A DNA stretch of 64,000 nt, from assembly GCF_029873635.1 (NCBI RefSeq), contig NC_080419.1, forward strand, positions 71,170,597 through 71,234,596, read 5' to 3'. The position numbers and the translations under genes are program-made. Of this stretch, positions 45,683 to 57,095 are shown in pieces. The notes beneath the pieces are model-generated. The model saw only the letters and a program-made list of their open reading frames with translations. It did not search any database and was not told the DNA's origin. The DNA comes from Malania oleifera. Its lineage: Eukaryota; Streptophyta; Magnoliopsida; Santalales; Ximeniaceae. Numbering within the stretch: position 1 is the stretch's first letter; each line of letters begins with the position of its first letter.

Positions 45683-45767
<85 letters not shown>

Positions 45768-45800
45768 ATTGGATCATGAATGTTATCATGGTATTGAGCC
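45537..45800 (+). repeat. Probable 5' LTR and primer binding site of Copia M
   Basis: A stretch running TGTTAAATAATG...GTTATCA (45537-45788) is immediately followed by TGGTATTGAGCC (45789-45800), an iMet-type priming site with small changes. It lies 0.8 kb upstream of a Copia gag-protease remnant on the same strand. Boundaries are by consensus only, as the partner LTR is not visible. Confidence 0.5.
45685..45763. repeat. (CT)39 microsatellite
   Basis: A pure 79-bp CT run near the 3' end of the presumed LTR of M. The open frames through it on both strands (Ser-Leu and Arg-Glu repeats) are artefacts. Confidence 0.95.
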
Positions 45801-46065
45801 AACTAAACACTAAGTTTTGCATTAGGCCGCCGCTGCCGAGTTGCCACTGGTCATCGTCACTCACGTGCTAGTTCTTAAGTGCTCACTGCTGATTCTCAGA
45901 GCAGTGTGATTAGGTGAATCCACCGGAGTTTCCTTGAAATTTCTAGTTTGCAATTTCCGCTCCACCACTGTCGTGCTATGACCGCTACTAGTGGCTAATT
46001 AATTGATCATTGTCCTTCCCGTGCTGTTCTCCTATCATTCCCATCGCCATCGTGCCATCATTCCC

Positions 46066-46311
46066 ATGTTGTTCATCAAACAAGGCATTTCTGTGAGATT
46101 GTAAAGGAAGCCCGTAGAGCACATTTATATATAAGTGCGACACGTCTTTGTGGAGAGTTGGAAAGGTAGGTTTTGTGACGAACCCGTGCTATTCATCAGT
46201 AGAGCCATTTCTATGAGATTGTAGAGGAAGCCTGTAGAAAGAGAGGCAGAGGAGCGTATTCATATATGAGGGCGACACGTCTTTGAGGAGAGTTGGAAAG
46301 GTAGGTGATGT
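46066..46311. repeat. Tandem duplication of about 115-125 bp in the leader of M
   Basis: Two diverged copies (46066-46186 and 46189-46311) share attcatca, catttctgtgagattgtaaa, ggaagcccgtag, gcgacacgtctttg and agagttggaaaggtagg. The second copy has an extra purine-rich insert of about 12 bp. Confidence 0.8.
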
Positions 46312-46566
46312 GATGGAGAGTGGTTATGTTTTTGCTAACGGAGAGTGGTTTTGTTTTTTCTAAATTATCCATGGTAGATTTCTTGCTTGGTCAGGGTTTT
46401 GAAATGGATTTACGGCACCTCACTCGTCGTTTTTGGACTTTCTGAGTTTGATTTATGAGATTCAAATCATCCGGTAAAATGTAAAGTGTTTGTAGTGCTG
46501 TTTTGTTTATGAATTTACTAATTGTTATGTTTTTTAGGAAATTAAGCAATTGAGAGTTCTTAGCAT

Positions 46567-47161
46567 TTGATGATGGTTGTTGATTCAGTTGTTAGTGGAC
46601 TAATGGCAGAGAAAGTGCATCTCAAGTCACATATGGGTAAAGGTCTTCTTCTAGTTTCTACTCAGACTATTTTGGCTGTCTCATCTAAGCAAGTTTGCAA
46701 TGGTCAAAATCGATATCAGAATGTTGTCATTGATGAGTGTAGTTATTGCAAGCAAAAAGGTCATTGGAAAGCTCAATGTCCATTATTATTAAGTAAAGGA
46801 CAACAACAAGCTTCGAAGCCTAGGCATTATCACACTGTATCCATTGCATCATCAAAAGAGGCGTCTCCCACCACATATACACTATCTATTATTGGAGAGC
46901 AATTGCAGAAACTTCTTTTTACATCAAAGCCTAATGTCATATCTATTTCTCCCTCCATAGGTTTTTCCTCCTCATCCACTTTTTTATTTGATTCAAGTGC
47001 TACTCATCATATGTCAAATAACATCTCTCTATTTACGTCAATATCTTCTACCTTGACACTTTCATCTGTTTTAGCTACTAATGGTACCTCAATGCCATTG
47101 GTAGGTACTGGTTCCATCATTTCATCTTGTTTGTGTCTTTCTAATGTTTATTGTATTCCTC
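46567..47161 (+). pseudogene. Copia M gag C-terminus and protease, cut by element L
   Basis: The frame shows a CCHC knuckle (CSYCKQKGHWKAQC, about residues 58-71). About 75 residues later comes the Copia protease site LFDSSATHHMS (near 46985-47020), with Ser replacing the usual Gly after Asp-Ser, and the conserved NVYCIP of the following segment. At 47162 the frame runs into the LTR of L, so the last residues of the 211-codon frame are not Copia sequence. The N-terminal gag is not recognisable upstream. M is dead, and probably the oldest layer on this side. Confidence 0.82.
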
Positions 47162-48049
47162 TGTTAGAGATTTACATTGAAAGACATGCTTTATGTAATT
47201 AGTTTTATTGTTTATTAATAACTTCAGTTATTCCATTTTAATGAGAATCTTTGTGAGCAATGTTTTTCTGACATTATCTATTTAATGATTATGCATGTGT
47301 GTCTTTTATTCTATATAGTAGGTGATCTAGTGTATAGAGTACGACTTACACACAGTAGATTAGATCATCAGCTCTTATAGAATATAAGTTTATTGTTCAC
47401 AGTCTTAAATGGAATTGGACACACCATTGGTAGGACTGTAGCATAAGGTTTTAATAGGTCTGTCTTGACTATGGGGAATGATATAGTTCCAACTCCTTGT
47501 GCTAGTACACTTTGTGTGTGTTGAACAAGACCGTCTTGGGGTAATTGTTTTTATACTGACTATATAAAACAATTAATACCTCATATCTATTATGAGTGCT
47601 TATGCTCTTAATCTTGATATGATTATTGGACACATGCATGTAATGTTTATTACTTTGATTCATAGAAGAGTGAGATTCTTTATGGGTCAATATACTCAGT
47701 GAGTTGGGTAATGACATTATGTGAATGGTAAACATTAATTATTGATGGAATCCACATCCCATTGAGATTGATGATACCCCCTCGAGGAAACTTATAAGTT
47801 TTGATTGTGTCAAACTCTGTAGGTGGATTTTGAATTCAACACATCAAATAAGTTAAGTGGAAGGTCTTAGGGAATTAATATGTGTTTACTTTTTGAGTTT
47901 GATCCATGTTTTGATGCTGAAAAAGCACATGTTACTTATGTGTATGTTTTAGTGCGTGAACATGTATTATTCATGTAAGGATCTAAAGAATAAGAGTATT
48001 TAAATAATAAAAGAAAGGGAAATGGAAATCGAAAACAAAAGGAGGCAGT

Positions 48050-48345
48050 CAACTTCGTTGACGACGTTGCATTTTGGAAAGGATAAATCCCAAGAATTTT
48101 TCAGCTCATCGTTGATGAATACAGGGGACTCATCGACAAGGGTATAAGAGGAGCTCGTCGACGACAATGGGATTCATCAATGAAAATAAAATTGGGCTTG
48201 TCAACGAGGTGACGTGGCTCGTCAACGAGGAAATATCGAGGAGATGATTTTGGGGTTTCTGAATTTCGTTGACGAAGGGGAGAGTTCGTCGACAAATTTT
48301 GTATCAACCTCATCGACGAGATGACGTGGCTCGTCAACGAAAATC
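48050..48345. repeat. CTCGTCGACGAG palindrome cluster in the 5' LTR of J
   Basis: About ten dispersed variants of ctcgtcgacgag, many decayed to tcgttgacg, catcgacgag or cgtcaacgag, end within 10 bp of the TATA-like element. The 3' LTR has the cluster at 57420-57710, less decayed. Confidence 0.8.
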
Positions 48346-48954
48346 ACAGTTTAAATAGGCCTAAAGTTCATTTTCGGCTGAAATTTTCAACACAGATCTT
48401 TTCTCTCTCCTACCCTTCGGTCCCTCCTCCTTCTCTCTTCGATTTTGGGCCGAATTTTCACAAGTTCGACGATCTGAAGTCGCCACGACACTCTTGGGAA
48501 AGTTCTTTGCAAGTCTGCCGGAGCGGATCGTCGGTGGGGCTGAGGTGGAAACCATCCCAAATTTAGGGTAAGGCTTTCTACTCAATATTTGGATTTTTGG
48601 CAGTTGTAGAAAGTGTTATACGCTTATAAATACTGAACTTTAGTTTTGGGGAATGTTGTTTCTAGGGTGTTGAGTTGGAAACCCTGTGGGTGTAGGACAG
48701 ATTTTCTTAAAGGCTTTTCAGGAATTAGGTAATGGGATAAACTAAGTTAGTTCTTTTTAAGAAAATGTATGTACATATAGAATTTGATTTCAGGAAAGTA
48801 AATATGTTCATATATATATATATATATATATATATGATTTATATTTGAGAGAACACTGTTGAAAATGATGGTATGTTGAATATATGAAAAATCTGTTGGT
48901 GTGACATGAGTATAAAATGTTATGAAATACTGTTTTCTGGAAATGTGATTTTGA

Positions 48955-49255
48955 TATGGATTTTTATAATGGAAAATCGGCGTACGGGATGAGATTTTTA
49001 TATGTTTTGCCGTCGTACGGGCCGTGCTATGTGTATGATATTCCAATGTACGGGCTAAACTATGAATATATTTTGCTGGCGTATGGGTCGTGCTATGGAT
49101 GTGATTTGCTAGCGTACGGGCTGAACTATGATATGGTTTGCCAACGTATGGGCCGAACTATGGATGTGATTTTCCAGCGTACGGGCTGTGCTATGATATG
49201 ATTTGCTGGCGTATGGGCCGAGCTATGAAAAAATGTGAAATACTAGTGTACGGCT
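48955..49255 (+). repeat. Tandem array of a ~33-bp unit in the LTR of J
   Basis: Eight imperfect units of the type gatttgccagcgtacgggct plus gagctatgatat. The copy in the 3' LTR is at 58315-58615. Its unit differs from the array at the corresponding position in A. Confidence 0.85.
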
Positions 49256-50260
49256 CAATGATTTTTCATGATATACATATATATGAAAAATGATATGATT
49301 GATCTGATAATTAATGATATAAAATATCCATGTATCACAGTTTCAGTATATGCTATATGATATCAAAGCCTGGTTGGCTTGATCTAGGCTGGCACTTGCA
49401 CGGTACCGTTGCTATGTGTCCATGGTCATCATGATCATGATATTTGTGTTAACGCCGCTGTACGGAGTGGTGTGACATTGGATGGTCAATGTAGTTTTTA
49501 AGAAGTGTGTGAGCGCCCTTAGTGTACGGACTAGGTCAAGCAGACCCATTAGACTTACAGACTGTACTTTTGACTTGTAGTGGTCGGCCAACCATTGTCA
49601 AGTCCTGCCTTCGGGCCACACAACCCAGTCATGTGAGGGTAATACATGACAACAGTCAGCTAACTTACCAGGAATTTTTTTGTATTATATTTTACGAGAT
49701 GAAATATGTTTATGATAATGCAGTATGTTCTTCCATGTTTAATGATATATATGTTTTCCTAGAGTTGACAAAACAGTTACTGAATATGTTCTGTATGGTA
49801 TATGTATATCACGAAATACTCACTGGTATTAGTTTATTTCTCTTACTGAGAGGTGTCTCACCCCAAAATTTTATAAACTTTTCAGGAGCCCCTAATAGGA
49901 AAGCGGGTAAAGCCCCGCTGATCTAGTACGGTAGATCTGCCCTTCCAGAAGGGTAAGTATTTTGATAGGGTCGGATGTATTTTGTGGAAATGGCCTTAAG
50001 ACATCTCTTTGGGTTGGGTGTTGTGTATGTATATATATACAATGATTGTAGTAACTCTGGTATTGTAATGTATGGTATAATGAGATGTATATGATTGTAT
50101 GTTTCCTAGTACTTAGGCTTCCGTTATGTGTTCTAATATATCCCTGGTACCCATGGGTCTAGGTGGATTATGATCTGCTGAGATTTATGATATTGATTTT
50201 ATTATATTTATTGTAAATATATATATATATATATATATGGAAATTAAGTAGGTCGTCACA

Positions 50261-50278
50261 GTTTGGTATCAGAGCCTA
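50261..50278 (+). other. Primer binding site of J
   Basis: gtttggtatcagagccta directly follows the 5' LTR: an exact iMet-type TGGTATCAGAGCC. Confidence 0.9.
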
Positions 50279-50564
50279 GGTTGTTAGGTTCTGTAGACTT
50301 TAGAATGCAGCGGAAACGATACCAGAGTTTAGGAAATGATTTGAGGTATTGTTCTATAGTCTATAGGAAGGACTTCCATGGTAGTTTTTGTGTTTTTCCT
50401 GGGGTGACGATTTCAGGAAAACCATAGTAAGTTATTGTCGGGTTGTGTTCCTAGAATGTAGGACTGGGGACTAGAAATGAGTTAGAAATGTTAAGATAAG
50501 TGGTGAGGATAGGTGGATAAATTATGAGGATAGAATTATTGAGTTGCAACTGCTATTTTTCAAG

Positions 50565-51662
50565 ATGGATTCAGGAGGAAATAGTGCCCATGCGAGTGGC
50601 AATGATGGAGCAGGGCCTTCGGGTGCAGCTGGGACCGATTCTGACGCGGTATTATGAAGTATGGCTCAGCAGGTTATGGCTGAGATCTCTACTAGCTCGA
50701 GGGAGTAGGATGGTCCATCTGCAGGCCATGGGTGCACTATAGAAAAGTTTATGAAGATAAATCCTCCGGCATTCTCAGGTGGAGTTGATCCTGCAGCCAC
50801 TGAGAATTGGATGCAGGAGATCGAGAAAGTCTTGGCTGTGTTACAGTGTACCGAGGAACAGAGGGTCCTTTTTGCCACCTATAGGCTGACAGGACAGACC
50901 GAGAAATGGTGGACTGCGGTGAGACTATTGGAGCAGCAGAGGGTGACTCCGATAGCCATGACATAGGACCAATTTAAAGAATTGTTCCTCGATAGATATT
51001 TTCCAGCTATTGTCAGGGAGGTTAAAGTAAAAGAGTTCCTGAGTCTAAAGTGGGGATAGCTATCCGTCTAGCAGTATGCGGCGCGTTTTATCAAGATCTC
51101 TCATTTTGACCTGTACATTGTTCCTGGTGAAGTGAAGAAGGCGAGGCAATTTGAGAGAGACTTGAGGCGGAACATATTCAAGCAGGTGGTGGCGCTGCGG
51201 ATCCAGGACTTTGCTGAATTGGTCGACAGGGCCGCCTTGGCAGAGATTGGTGAACGTCTTGATATAGAGGAGCAGGGACAGAGGAAGAGATCTGCATCTA
51301 CCGGCTACCAGCAGGGTCATAGACCAGGTCAATGGAAGAGAGGAAACTATAGCAGAGGACAGAGACAAGAGATGGGAGGACGCGAGGTGCAGACGGGGCA
51401 GGGTCCTCCAGTCTGTCAGACTTGTGGTAGGAGGCACTGAGGAGAATGTCGAGCTGGTGGCGTGGTGTGCTATCGCTGCAGTAGATCGAGGCACATGGTG
51501 CGAGACTGCCCTACCCCACCAGATGTAGTTCTAACTCCCAGACCATATCGGGGAGGCTATCAGACGCCACGTGGGGGCCAGTAGAGGAATACGACTCCAG
51601 TCAGGGTGTTTGCTCTGATGCCGGGTGAGGCTGAGACAGCAGGTGACGTGGTGATAGGTATG
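50565..51662 (+). pseudogene. Gag of Gypsy J
   Basis: The start is ATG 50565 (MDSGGNSAHASGNDGAG), equivalent to A's. The capsid part shows [27 protein letters not shown] and FKELFLDRYF. A glutamine- and arginine-rich linker and two Cys-His motifs follow (CQTCGRRH..GEC and CYRCSRSRHMVRDC, about 51410-51515). In-frame stops at 50655 (TGA for an Arg of A), near 50707 (TAG for Gln), near 50963 (TAG for Trp), near 51058-51070 (TAG for Gln) and 51438 (TGA for Arg) destroy the frame. It is cut by K at 51663 just before the protease. Confidence 0.87.
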
Positions 51663-53773
51663 TGTTAATTAAGGTGTAATCCCAAGAGGGGGGGTGAATT
51701 GGATATAAAAAAAATTAAGCCACTTAATTTCCTTTTACACACTTCTTATCAATTTACCAACTACTTCTTGTTACTCAATTATTTATGTGTGTGGCAATCC
51801 TATCTATGCATGCAATACACTCAATTTAAATATAACGCAGAAAATAAAGAGTAGAGGGAAAAGAGAAGACAAACACGATTTTACGAGGTTTAGCAGACTT
51901 GGCCTACGTCCTCGCCTTGAGCAACCACTCAAGGATTCATTAAAAACCCTGCTCCTTAAAGTGGGACGGAACTTCCTTTACAAACCGTTGCTTACAAGAG
52001 GTACAACTCCCTCCTTATCCGCTGCTCACAAGAGGTACAACTTCCTCCTCACACCCGGTTCACAACCCGAACCGTGTTTACAATGAAATCTGAAAATAAC
52101 ACTCAAAACAATGCTTCTAACAAAAGCTAATGAGTACAATTCAATTTTCTAACACATTAACATATGATATAACTTGAAGCTCGTGAATGTATGAAAACGA
52201 TAAACTCGTTTTATGTATGATATGCCTCAACACATGAATCCCTTTTTAACCAAAATTTTCAAGTAAAGATAAATTCAAAACGTTTTGGAATAATCTAGGG
52301 TTCTTGGTTCACTTTGCAAAAAATGCACACTTATATAATTGAAGTGAACTTGTTGGAAAAAACTTTGTCTTGAATATACATTCAATCAAAATTACAAAAT
52401 TTTTATTTCAAGTACTCAACCACAAAACTGAGTATAATAATTTGCAGAAAAAATATCCCTCAATTAAAATTATATTTATAAGTATCAAGGATATTAAATC
52501 AAGTTCTAATGTATCTAAAGATATATCCTTTTAAAACCACACACTTGAATCAAACCTTTCAATGAGTCACACACCATAAAACAAATAATGATCTTGTTTA
52601 AAATAGTTTGGTATATATAAACATACTTTCAAGATCACTCTTTTAATCAAAAACTAGGTTTTTCAATAAGAAACCCTTTGAGAAAATATATGTATATTTA
52701 TATACTCTTGAACCAAGATTTAATCTACCAAGTTAGATAAACTTTCTCAAGTAATGATCTCTTAGAAAATTAATTTTTGTACGAAAGGCACACTCAAGAT
52801 CAATACTTTTCAATACTAGTCAAGAACAACCAATGAGATGATATGTAAAAATCACAAGACTAATAACTTGAAAGATCAAACCTCAATACTAGATTGTAAT
52901 ACAGTAGAGTAACCAAGTTCCCTTTGAAAATCTGAATTTATTTGCCCAAGCTTGAAGATATGAGATTGATGTATAGGCAAACGAATAGCATTAATCAACA
53001 AACTTGCAACAAGGTGTGTTCTTCTCTTTCTTGTGTGTCTCTCTCTTTTCTAGGGTTTAGATATTCATAATATATAGTATATTACCCTTAGAATTAATCT
53101 CAGCCGTTGGATCAATAAGATACCTCGCATGCCTTTTTAATAAAGAACTGATTTTTAGGCTTTCCCGCAAGTTCAGACAACCGAACTCAACTTCAGGCTC
53201 TTGAAGTGTCAACTTCAGGCGCCTGAGGTTCCAAGGTCAGGAGATCGAGGTACCTCTACCAGGTTTTGTCTTTCCCATTTAATTCTTCAGGCGACTGAAC
53301 TTAATCTTCAGGAAACTAAAGAAATTCTTCAAACTACTGAAGTGAAGTTCAAGCTACCGAAGTCCAAATTTTTATTTCCTTTTTCTAATTTTAGAAAATG
53401 CTTTGCTTTTTCTCTTGGACCTTTTATAAAACATATTTTCCATGATTTCAAAAAACATTTCTAAGTCCATGAAGGTTCCCTAATGATATACATGAAATGC
53501 ATGAATCCTAAAATCATTTTAAGATATGTTGAGCTTCAAGATAAATCGTATGAAAATGTAGATACATGAGTTCTAAATACCCTTTCCCAAGATATTCTTG
53601 AACTTTGTCACTTGCATCTTGATTCACGTACTCTTTGAGTTCCATGGATCTTGCCAAGATTTGTTAACTCTCCATGCATGCTTAGTGTAAGTCATGTTCA
53701 CAAACTCAATGCACAGATCAAATATCAAGTGATTTGTCATTATCAAAACAAGATTGGACCCGTAGAGTCAACA
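51663..53773 (-). mobile_element. SIRE-like Copia solo LTR K
   Basis: K begins TGTTAATTAAGGTG and ends AGTCAACA, with a perfect 5-bp duplication gtatg (51658-51662 and 53774-53778). It carries the cccaagaggggggtgaattgg end, the block tttacgaggttt, a hairpin CCTTGAG/CTCAAGG (51915-51934) and an AT-rich TATA-like region near 53069. A cluster based on cttcaggcgcctgaag lies at 53175-53345. There is no coding content. It interrupts J between gag and protease. Confidence 0.9.
53175..53345. repeat. CTTCAGGCGCCTGAAG palindrome cluster in solo LTR K
   Basis: About eight dispersed half or whole sites of the 16-bp palindrome cttcaggcgcctgaag (for example cttcaggcgcctgagg at 53213-53228), on the upstream side of the TATA-like region in the minus-strand reading. 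The position matches that of the other families but the sequence is different. Confidence 0.75.
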
Positions 53774-54360
53774 GTATGGTTATTATGTTTTCTTTTAAAG
53801 TTATTGGGGCTGAAACACAGTCATTAGATGTTGAATTGTTGGTATCTACATTGACTGGGTCAGCAATGAGGTATAGTAGGGTGCTCCGAGGTTGTCCAGT
53901 TGATATTCAAGGAAAGACTTTGTCTCCTAATCTGATAGTGCTAGATATGCACGGGTTTGACGTTCTATTTGGCATGGATTGGCTAGCAGTTAATTTTTCC
54001 AGCATAGATTGTCGAGCACGAGAAGAGATATCCAGATCTTCGGGGGAGCAGAATTCAAGTTCGTAGGGTTGCGAGTGCAATCCCTGCCTCAGCTAGTTTC
54101 AGCTATTTAGGCCAGAATACTACTACTGAGTGGTTGTCAGGGGTTTGTGGCTGTTGTGAAAGATATGTTAGAGAATGAATTGAAATTTACTAGCACGCCT
54201 GTAGTAAAGGAATTTATAGATGTTTTCCAAGATGAGTTACCAGGCTTGCCACCTGATCGTAAGGTAGATTTCCCTATTGATCTACTTCCAGGTACAACGC
54301 CGATTTCTAAAGTACCTTATCGGATGGCGCTAGAAGAATTGGCAGAATTGAAGAATTAGT
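53774..54360 (+). pseudogene. Protease remnant of Gypsy J with active-site deletion
   Basis: The frame resumes with FSFKVI and continues GAETQSLDVELLV. Compared with A, about 20 residues carrying the catalytic DSxATHSF segment are missing. The rest reads FGMDWLA (about 53985) and continues to PDELPGLPPDRKVDFPIDL (54230-54285), the linker into RT. The deletion lies close to the insertion site of K but not at it. A protease cannot be produced. Confidence 0.85.
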
Positions 54361-55667
54361 TGCAAGATCTGCTTAATAAGGGCTTCATACGACCTAGTGT
54401 ATCTCCGTAGGGAGCTCCAGTTTTATTTGTGAAGAAAAAATACGGGACTATGAGGATGTGTATAGACTATAGGGAGATTAATAAAGTGACAATCAAGAAC
54501 AAGTATCCTCTACCCCGTATCGACGATTTGTTTAACCAGCTCTAGGGTACACGGGTGTATTCGAAGATTGACCTCAGATCCGGCTACCATCAGGTAAAAG
54601 TGAAAGCAGAAGACGTCTCGAAGACGGCCTTCAGGATCAGGTACGGACATTACGAGTTTCTGGTTATGCCATTTGGTTTGACGAATGCTCCTGCGATATT
54701 TATGGACTTAATGAATAGAGTCTTCCACCAATACCTAGACTAGTTTTTTGTTGTGTTTATTGATGATGTACTGGTCTATTCGAGGAGCTATGAGGAGCAT
54801 GAGACGCACTTGAAGCAGGTTTTACAGACACTTTAGGAAAAGAAGTTGTATGCCAAGTTCAGTAAATGTGAATTCTAGCTTGAGAAGGTCGTGTTCTTGG
54901 GGCATGTTGTATCTGGAGACAGTATTTCTATGGATCCTAGCAAGATTGAGGCGGTAGTGAATTGGGCTAAACAGAGAAATGTCTAGGAGATTAGGAGTTT
55001 CTTGGGGCTAGTTGGCTATTACCGCCATTTTATTGAGGGATTCTCAGCTTTGTCAGGACCTTTGACACGACTGACGAGGAAGAATGTCAAATTTTAGTGG
55101 GACGATAGTTGTGAGTAGAGTTTTCAAGAATTGAAGCAAAGATTAGTCACAACACTAGTATTGGTTATCCCATCAGGGGGTAAGGGGTATGTCATTTACA
55201 GTGATGCGTCCTTGAAGGGACTTGGCTGTGTATCAATGCAGAATGGCAGGGTAGTGGCATATGCGTCCAGGCAGTTGAAAGAATATGAAAAAAGCTACCC
55301 TACACATGATTTTGAATTGGCTGCAGTGGTACACGCATTGAAAATTGGAGGCATTACCTATACAGCGAGCAGTGAGATTTTTTCCGACCATAAGAGCTTA
55401 AAATATTTCTTTATGCAGAAGGAATTGAATATAAGGCAGAGAAGGTGGTTGGAGCTGATTAAGGATTTTGATTGTACCATCAGTTATCACTTAGGGAAAG
55501 CAAACGTGGTAGCTGATGCATCGAGCAGGAAATCCAGGGAACTAGTGTTGGCGACTATGGAGATCCAGTATCCAATCATTATGGATCTGGAGAGACTCAG
55601 CATAGAGTTGGTAGAGAGTGATCCTCCAGTGTCTATTTCCAGCTTAGTAGTACAACCTCCTTTGTAA
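54361..55667 (+). pseudogene. Gypsy J reverse transcriptase and RNase H
   Basis: RT motifs in order: [20 protein letters not shown] (54455-54510), [32 protein letters not shown] and intact FIDDVLVYS (about 54755-54785). The thumb follows, then RNase H ([46 protein letters not shown]). At least seven stops, for example TAG at 54543 and 54741 where A has Gln, and others in place of Trp near 54874 and 55096. The DAS motif and the RT aspartates survive. The frame is otherwise colinear with A. Confidence 0.88.
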
Positions 55668-57095
55668 GAAAGAATTAAAGCTGCTCAAAAGGAAGACCCA
55701 GAAATAGCTGAGGTGATGGATAGAGTGCAGTATGGTTAGGGGGAGGAATTTAGTATTACAGATGACAGAGCTTTGCGGTTCCATTCCAGATTATGCGTTC
55801 CTGCCAATACAGAGATCAGAAAAACTATTTTAGAGGAGGCTCACAGATCTTTGTATACAGTTCATCCCGGCAGTACGAAGATGTACAGAGATCTGCGAGA
55901 GTCATACTGGTGGAGTGGTATGAAGAAAGAGATCGCTAAGTATGTAGCCCAGTGTTTGACGTGCCAGTAGGTAAAAGCTAAGCACCAAAGGCCAGTAGGT
56001 CAGTTGCAGCCGTTATTTATCCCAGAGTGGAAGTGGGATCATATATCCATGGACTTCGTTTCAGGGTTGCCATAGACATCGCATAGCCAGAATACGATTT
56101 GGGTGATAGTTGACCGTTTGACTAAGACCGCCCACTTTATACCTATTAAGATCAACTACTCCCTCAACCATTTAGCGGAGATTTACATTCAAGAGATAGT
56201 TCATTCTCATGGAGTGCCAATATTGATTGTGTTAGATCGAGACCCGCATTTTACATCACATTTTTGGAAGAGTCTACAGGAAGCACTAGGGTCTCAGTTG
56301 TCATTTAGCACGACATTCCATCTCAGTCAGATGGGCATACTGAGAGGACAATACATACATGAGAGGATATGCTTTGTGTATGTGTATTGGATTTTGGGGG
56401 TAGTTGGGCTTAGTTCATGCCACTAGTAGAATTTGCATATAATAACAGTTACCAGTCTAGCATTGGCATGGCACCATTTGAGGCTTTGTACGTTAGGAGA
56501 TGTCATTCTCCTTTATTTTGGGATGAAGTGGGTGAGCAGCGAGTAATGGGGCCAGAGCTTGTGCAATAAGTGCATGATAAGGTTCGACTTATTAGAGACA
56601 GGATCAGTGCAGCTCAGAGCCGACAGAAAAGTTATGCTAATAATCGTCGCAGGAGTTTGGAATTTGATGTGGGTAATCATGTTTTTTTGAAGATAGCTCC
56701 GATGAAAGGGGTTATGCTATTTGGGAAGAAGGGTAAACTTAGTCCTAGGTTTATCGGTCCATTTGAGATTCTATAAAAACTAGGGCCGGTAGCCTACAGG
56801 TTAGCTTTACCACCTGTGTTGTCCAGGATTCACGACGTATTCCATATTACTATGTTGAGGAAATACGTCCCAGAACCTTCTCGTATCATCAATTATGATG
56901 AATTAGAGCTTAGTGATTCACTGGTGTATAAGGAGATACCAATACAAATTCTGGATAGAAAAGTACAGGAGCTACGTAACAAGAAGATTCCTCAGGTAAA
57001 TGTTTTGTGGAGGAATCATGCAATTGAAGAGGCTTCTTGGGAATCCGAAGAGTAGATGAGGCAGAGGTATCCACATTTATTCCAAAAAGTTTGAT
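55668..57095 (+). pseudogene. Gypsy J integrase and chromodomain-like tail
   Basis: The zinc-binding part reads HRSLYTVHPGSTKMYRDL...CLTCQ (about 55840-55970). The core has MDFVSGLP (first D, near 56050) and LDRDPHFTSHFWKSLQ (second D, near 56240). The glutamate region is frameshifted (about 56330, LSQMGILRG for the TDGxTER type). The GPY/F-like KLSPRFIGPFEIL is at about 56735-56776. The tail PIQILDRKVQELRNKKIPQV..WRNHAIEEASWE (about 56938-57050) is the Tekay-type chromodomain region, closing RQRYPHLFQKV with a stop near 57092. Confidence 0.87.

Larger units (their letters stand above)
47974..50260 (+). repeat. 5' LTR of Gypsy J
   Basis: A 2287-bp LTR ending GTCGTCACA. Palindromes 48050-48345 with two tgacgtggc boxes (48210-48218, 48322-48330), a TATA-like tttaaatagg (48351-48360), splice-donor-like sites (about 48566 and 48728), tandem array 48955-49255 and the inverted repeat tgagaggtgtctca (49847-49860). 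The opening TGTAACGACCCG of the other LTR reads TGTAAGGATCTA here. Confidence 0.9.

Noticed and set aside
45610..45871. Open frames through the CT run on both strands
   Set aside because: They are made of Ser-Leu or Arg-Glu repeats from the (CT)n microsatellite.
48955..49255. Regular repeats with spacers resembling a CRISPR array (also 26423-26605 and 58315-58615)
   Set aside because: The units are imperfect, directly abutting LTR tandem repeats, present in both LTRs of each element, in a plant genome, with no cas genes.
52260..53170. Possible gene in the AT-rich body of solo LTR K
   Set aside because: No frame longer than background. The region aligns in layout with non-coding parts of other SIRE-like LTRs.
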